Shown here: positions 61,011 through 64,000 of the stretch, in pieces
Layout: each line of letters opens with the position of its first letter
How positions within the stretch are numbered: the first letter of the stretch is position 1
Source: CAYGOC01 sp964351495
GTDB lineage: Bacteria; Chlamydiota; Chlamydiia; Chlamydiales; SM23-39
NCBI GenBank assembly: GCA_964351495.1
Contig: CAYGOC010000001.1
Location: 138,827 to 202,826 of the forward strand
DNA: 64,000 nucleotides
Direction: 5' to 3'
Translations under genes and position numbers: made by a program
Notes under the pieces: generated by a model
Database searches by the model: none
What the model was told of the DNA's origin: nothing
What the model saw: the letters and a program-made list of their open reading frames with translations, nothing else

Positions 61011-61571
61011 ATGAAGCCCCATATTGATCTAGCTCATTTTTTTTGGAAAAGGCTTATAAAAAAGGGAGACCTCGTAGTGGATGCTACCTTGGGAAATGGC
61101 CTTGACTTTTTGCAGCTCTCTAAACTGCTATTTCCCTCTAAAAAAAGTCTTTTATATGGAATGGACATTCAAGAAAAAGCTTTAGAGAATAGCAAGCTTT
61201 TGATGAAAACAGAAAAAATAGATCCAAAACAACTTTTTTTTATAAACTCCTCCCACGAAGATTTTTCTTTTTTATCTAGAAAACCCCGTTTAATTGTCTA
61301 TAATTTGGGCTACCTTCCTGGGTCGGACAAAACCGTTACTACAAAAACAAAAACAACGCTAAAAAGCGTACAAGAAGGCCTTCTTTGTTTAGAAGAGGGT
61401 GGCGCTTTAAGCATTATGCTCTATCCGGGTCATAAAGAAGGAAACAAAGAAAAACAAACCCTTCTTGATTTTTGCAGAAAGCTTCCCCTTTCTTTCTCCG
61501 CTGCCCAATATGAATTTTTACAAAACCCTTTAGCTCCTAGCTTTTTGTGGATTCAAAAAAGATCGGCATAA
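61011..61571 (+). CDS. MnmM/YtqB-type tRNA-modifying SAM methyltransferase
   Basis: A 186-residue Rossmann methyltransferase of the family once called putative rRNA methylase (YtqB), now linked to methylating the aminomethyl-2-thiouridine at the wobble base of tRNA. Motifs: VVDATLGNGLDFLQL (SAM loop), YGMDIQEKAL, VYNLGYLPGSDKTVTTK and ALSIMLYPGHKEG. GAGAGG touches the ATG with almost no spacer, so an alternative ribosome site (AAGG further up) may be used. Convergent with folC, overlapping by 19 bases. Confidence 0.85.
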   Translation: MKPHIDLAHFFWKRLIKKGDLVVDATLGNGLDFLQLSKLLFPSKKSLLYGMDIQEKALENSKLLMKTEKIDPKQLFFINSSHEDFSFLSRKPRLIVYNLGYLPGSDKTVTTKTKTTLKSVQEGLLCLEEGGALSIMLYPGHKEGNKEKQTLLDFCRKLPLSFSAAQYEFLQNPLAPSFLWIQKRSA

Positions 61572-62725
61572 ATCTCTTCCATAATATAAAAACTTCCTGT
61601 AACTAAAATGATTTCATGAGAAGAAAAAGCCTTATGAAAAGCTTCTTTTACAGAAGGAAAAAATGCTTTTGAAAAAGGAAGAGAGCTTATCTTTTCTTGC
61701 AGCTCTTGCAGAGAAACGCCTCTTGGATTTTGAAGAGGAGAAAAATATCCTTTTTCTATAAAAGAACGTATCTCTTCTAGTGATTTTGTTACCTCCTTTT
61801 TTTGGGAAAAAGAAGCAACAAGTCCTACTTTTTTCCCGGCAAGTTCTTTTTCTAAAACTCTACGCAAGCTCTCAAAACCAGAAAAATTATGAGCCCCATC
61901 TAAGAAAATCACCTTTCCCTCTTTTTCTATTCTATGCCAGCGCCCCCAAGGTTTTTCTTGTAAGGCATCTAAAAAAACCGAAGTAGAAGTAAGAGGAAAA
62001 AGAACCGATAAAGCTTTTTTTACTACCTCTTGGTTCTCCTCATCAAAAATAGGAAAGTCCCCAGAAACCTCATAAACAGGAGCCTTTTTTTCTTTTGCTA
62101 TAGTAAAGCAGCTCTTTTTTCTTGCTGTGGGACCCAAAACAATCGGAATTCCTTCTTTAATAATTCCCGCTTTTTCCGAGGCAATTTTTTCCAAGGAATC
62201 TCCCAAAATATCCATATGATCCCAACCTATAGAGGTAATAATGGTCAAAATAGGATCTATAATATTGGTAGCATCCAATCTTCCCCCTATTCCGGCCTCC
62301 CAGATTACATAGTCCACTTTCTCTTTAGCAAAAAACAGAAGGGCTACAAAAAAAATCTCTTCAAAAAAAGAAAGGCTATTCTCCTCCCCTATTTTTTCCG
62401 TAAAAAACTTTGCTAAAGCTCCTACTTTCTCTTCTGAAATAGGAGTGTTGTTTATCTGGATTCTTTCACAAAAAGAAAATAGATGGGGAGAAGTAAAGAG
62501 CCCTACAGTAAAACCCATTTTTTGAAGAGAAGCTTGCAATTTCCAACAAACAGACCCTTTACCATTGGTTCCTGCTACATGAATGGACTTATAGTTTCCT
62601 GAAGGAATTTCTAGCTTTTCTTTCCAAAACCGCAAAAAATCCAGTGAAGAAAACCGGGGCTTTCTTTCTTTTTTTCGTAAAACCCTTTCTATCCATTTTG
62701 CATAAGACGTTGAAACACTTCCCAT
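61553..62725 (-). CDS. folC: Folylpolyglutamate synthase / dihydrofolate synthase
   Basis: Adds glutamate to folates. A 390-residue Mur-ligase-like enzyme: P-loop HVAGTNGKGSVCWKL, SPHLFSFCERIQIN, WEAGIGGRLDATNII, GWDHMDILGDSLEKIASEKAGIIK and FLDGAHNFSGFESL. Start uncertain: ATG 62723-62725 chosen, inside the end of the PHP gene; a TTG eight codons up and a GTG three codons down are alternatives. Confidence 0.92.
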   Translation of the reverse strand: MGSVSTSYAKWIERVLRKKERKPRFSSLDFLRFWKEKLEIPSGNYKSIHVAGTNGKGSVCWKLQASLQKMGFTVGLFTSPHLFSFCERIQINNTPISEEKVGALAKFFTEKIGEENSLSFFEEIFFVALLFFAKEKVDYVIWEAGIGGRLDATNIIDPILTIITSIGWDHMDILGDSLEKIASEKAGIIKEGIPIVLGPTARKKSCFTIAKEKKAPVYEVSGDFPIFDEENQEVVKKALSVLFPLTSTSVFLDALQEKPWGRWHRIEKEGKVIFLDGAHNFSGFESLRRVLEKELAGKKVGLVASFSQKKEVTKSLEEIRSFIEKGYFSPLQNPRGVSLQELQEKISSLPFSKAFFPSVKEAFHKAFSSHEIILVTGSFYIMEEIYADLF

Positions 62726-63516
62726 CCAACCCAAGACCTTCCCAAACAATTCGCTGGTTTTATGCTTCCATGATAATCAGAGCCCCCGGTAGGGATCCAC
62801 CCCTTTTTATCTGCGATTTCAAGCCATTTTTCTTCCTCTTTCAAGGAAAAATACGCATAATAACATTCAATCCCATCAAAAGGAAACTGCAACAATTTTT
62901 GAATGAGATTTTTTTTCTTAAAAAAATGGGGATGGGCTAAAACCGCTTTTCCGGAAGCTTTTTGAATTGCTTCTATAGCCTCTATGGTAGAGGCTTTTTC
63001 TCCTAAACAAAAACAGCTGGCCCCTTTTTTTAAATAAAGATCAAAAGCCTCTTGAAAACTTGAGACTATCCCCTTTTTTTCTAATAAAAATGCAATATGA
63101 GGCCTTCCGATTACCTTAGTAGGAAGAGAGGACAACTCCTCTTCAGAAATTATGATTTTTTTCTTTTTCAGGTTTTCTAGAATTTTTTGGTTTCTCTCTT
63201 TTCTCTTATCCCTGTTTTTCTGCAAAAAAGCTTGAAAAGACTCGCTTTGAAGATCAAAACCATACCCTAATATGTGAACCTCTTCTTCTTGAAGTCTAGT
63301 TGAAATTTCAACTCCAGAAAGAAGGGAGATCCCCTCCTCCTTTGCTTTAACAAAAAGAAGTTTATCATAAGCTTCTGTAGTATCATGATCGGTAATAGAA
63401 AGACCTGAAAGATTTGCCTCTTTTGCTTTTTCTAAGATCTGAAAAGGAGAGTCAGTCCCATCAGAAAAAGAGGTGTGAACATGCAGATCTGCTTTAAAAT
63501 CCTTGGCAAGGGACAT
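62689..63516 (-). CDS. PHP-domain phosphoesterase (RNase AM/TrpH family)
   Basis: A 275-residue metal-dependent phosphoesterase. PHP motifs: DLHVHTSFSDGTDSP, LSITDHDTTEAYD, GVEIST, AHPHF and the C-terminal GGSDYHG. Proteins of this type degrade short RNAs or 3'-phosphorylated nucleotides. The gene overlaps murB by 23 bases and folC by 37. Confidence 0.88.
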   Translation of the reverse strand: MSLAKDFKADLHVHTSFSDGTDSPFQILEKAKEANLSGLSITDHDTTEAYDKLLFVKAKEEGISLLSGVEISTRLQEEEVHILGYGFDLQSESFQAFLQKNRDKRKERNQKILENLKKKKIIISEEELSSLPTKVIGRPHIAFLLEKKGIVSSFQEAFDLYLKKGASCFCLGEKASTIEAIEAIQKASGKAVLAHPHFFKKKNLIQKLLQFPFDGIECYYAYFSLKEEEKWLEIADKKGWIPTGGSDYHGSIKPANCLGRSWVGWEVFQRLMQNG

Positions 63517-64000
63517 ACCATACTTCCGCTTCTAAAAAGATGTTATTTTCTTTTCTTATTTTTTCCTGCACAAAAGCAATTAAAGCTCTTACCTCTTTAG
63601 AGGTAGCTCCCCCCTGATTTACAATAAAGTTTGCATGCTTCTCAGAAACTTTAGCGCCCCCTATAGAAAACCCTTTCAAGCCACTTTTTTCTATCAAATA
63701 AGCAGCAGCAGGCCCCTCTTTGGGATTTTTGAAGATACACCCTATGCTTTTTTCTTGCAAAGGCTGCGTAGCTTTTCGTTTTTCTAGCCACTCTCTTTGT
63801 TTTTCTTTGGCTTTGTTCCCTTTTTTAAGATGAAAGACTCCTTCTAAAATCACCCCTTTTTTCTTTTGAAAAGAGGAAAACCGATAAGAAAAGGCAATCT
63901 CCTCTTTTTGATAAACTCTTTTTCTACCCTCTTCTAAAAAAGAGACTTCTCTTAAAACTCCTTGCGTATCTACCCCATGGCAGCCCGCATTCATAAATAT
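63494..64000 (-). CDS. murB: UDP-N-acetylenolpyruvoylglucosamine reductase, C-terminal part (runs off right edge)
   Basis: The frame stays open to base 64000 (IFM before NAGCHG), so only the C-terminal about 168 residues are here. MurB landmarks: FMNAGCHG (end of the FAD domain), FSYRFSSFQ, the catalytic site SIGCIFKNP with Cys where E. coli has Ser, GLKGFSIGGAKVSEKHANFIVN and the active Glu in FLEAEVWYV. The enzyme makes UDP-MurNAc, the substrate of the murC-ddl product found at 34-36 kb. Confidence 0.93.
   Translation of the reverse strand: MFMNAGCHGVDTQGVLREVSFLEEGRKRVYQKEEIAFSYRFSSFQKKKGVILEGVFHLKKGNKAKEKQREWLEKRKATQPLQEKSIGCIFKNPKEGPAAAYLIEKSGLKGFSIGGAKVSEKHANFIVNQGGATSKEVRALIAFVQEKIRKENNIFLEAEVWYVPCQGF

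Noticed and set aside
1..64000. CRISPR array, rRNA genes, replication origin or complete prophage
   Set aside because: No regularly spaced repeats, rRNA segments, DnaA-box clusters or phage structural genes were seen on either strand.

Overview
The window is a dense, AT-rich bacterial chromosome segment that is almost certainly from a member of the Chlamydiota outside the classic Chlamydia genus. I infer this from a set of chlamydial hallmarks: a MurC-Ddl fusion, a type I AroD-AroE fusion, a three-domain acyltransferase/ACP/acyl-ACP synthetase (Aas), a divergent GroEL paralog close to the murF cluster, the neighbourhood rsbV-like/miaA/coiled-coil/rsfS/fabF/Nudix, and pheS-rplT-rpmI-infC not far from murB. 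No rRNA lies in the window, so family or genus cannot be fixed from it.

Layout. 0-3.3 kb: surface or host-interaction type proteins (a repeat-rich protein running off the left edge, two proteins with paired hydrophobic segments) plus a sodium/proton antiporter. 3.3-6.3 kb: an operon with a YchJ-peptide deformylase fusion, pncB and pncA (nicotinamide salvage). 6.4-10.3 kb: MscS channel, a DUF5872 protein, a large unknown protein, a cold-shock protein. 10.3-15.5 kb: the shikimate operon aroA-aroL-aroC-aroB-aroDE. 15.6-20.2 kb: lysS, an exported protein with two degenerate HIT domains coupled to a eukaryotic-type tyrosine phosphatase, and an unknown. 20.2-32.3 kb: cysS-aas, two small unknown genes behind a perfect consensus promoter, bioY, Nudix, fabF, a TrpD-like protein, rsfS, nadD, a coiled-coil protein, miaA and a STAS-domain protein. 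33.1-43.1 kb: a cell-wall cluster murF-mraY-murD-LysM-ftsW-murG-murC/ddl-ftsQ-cutA, without ftsA or ftsZ. 43.2-51.4 kb: unknown proteins, tRNA-Cys, rsmI, the GroEL-like protein, an exported amylase-like protein and two predicted cysteine proteases.

51.6-58.5 kb is accessory DNA: an ABC-2 exporter, a recombinase remnant, a zinc-ribbon/PD-(D/E)XK endonuclease-like gene cut by a decayed IS5-type element, and an XRE-FRG pair. It lies between a degenerate tRNA-Ser 3'-end copy and an intact tRNA-Ser gene, and short dispersed repeats tie these sites together, so I read it as a decayed integrative island. 58.5-64 kb returns to core genes: pheS, rplT, rpmI, infC, tRNA-Val, mnmM-like, folC, a PHP-domain gene and murB, which runs off the right edge.

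Most candidates for something new are not metabolic: the 144-bp-period repeat protein, the HIT/PTP pair, the C58-like protease, the XRE-FRG pair with its inverted-repeat operator, and the endonuclease whose last codons and stop come from the inserted IS end. Start codons were often moved downstream from the longest frame when a Shine-Dalgarno sequence or promoter demanded it; these choices are noted per gene.
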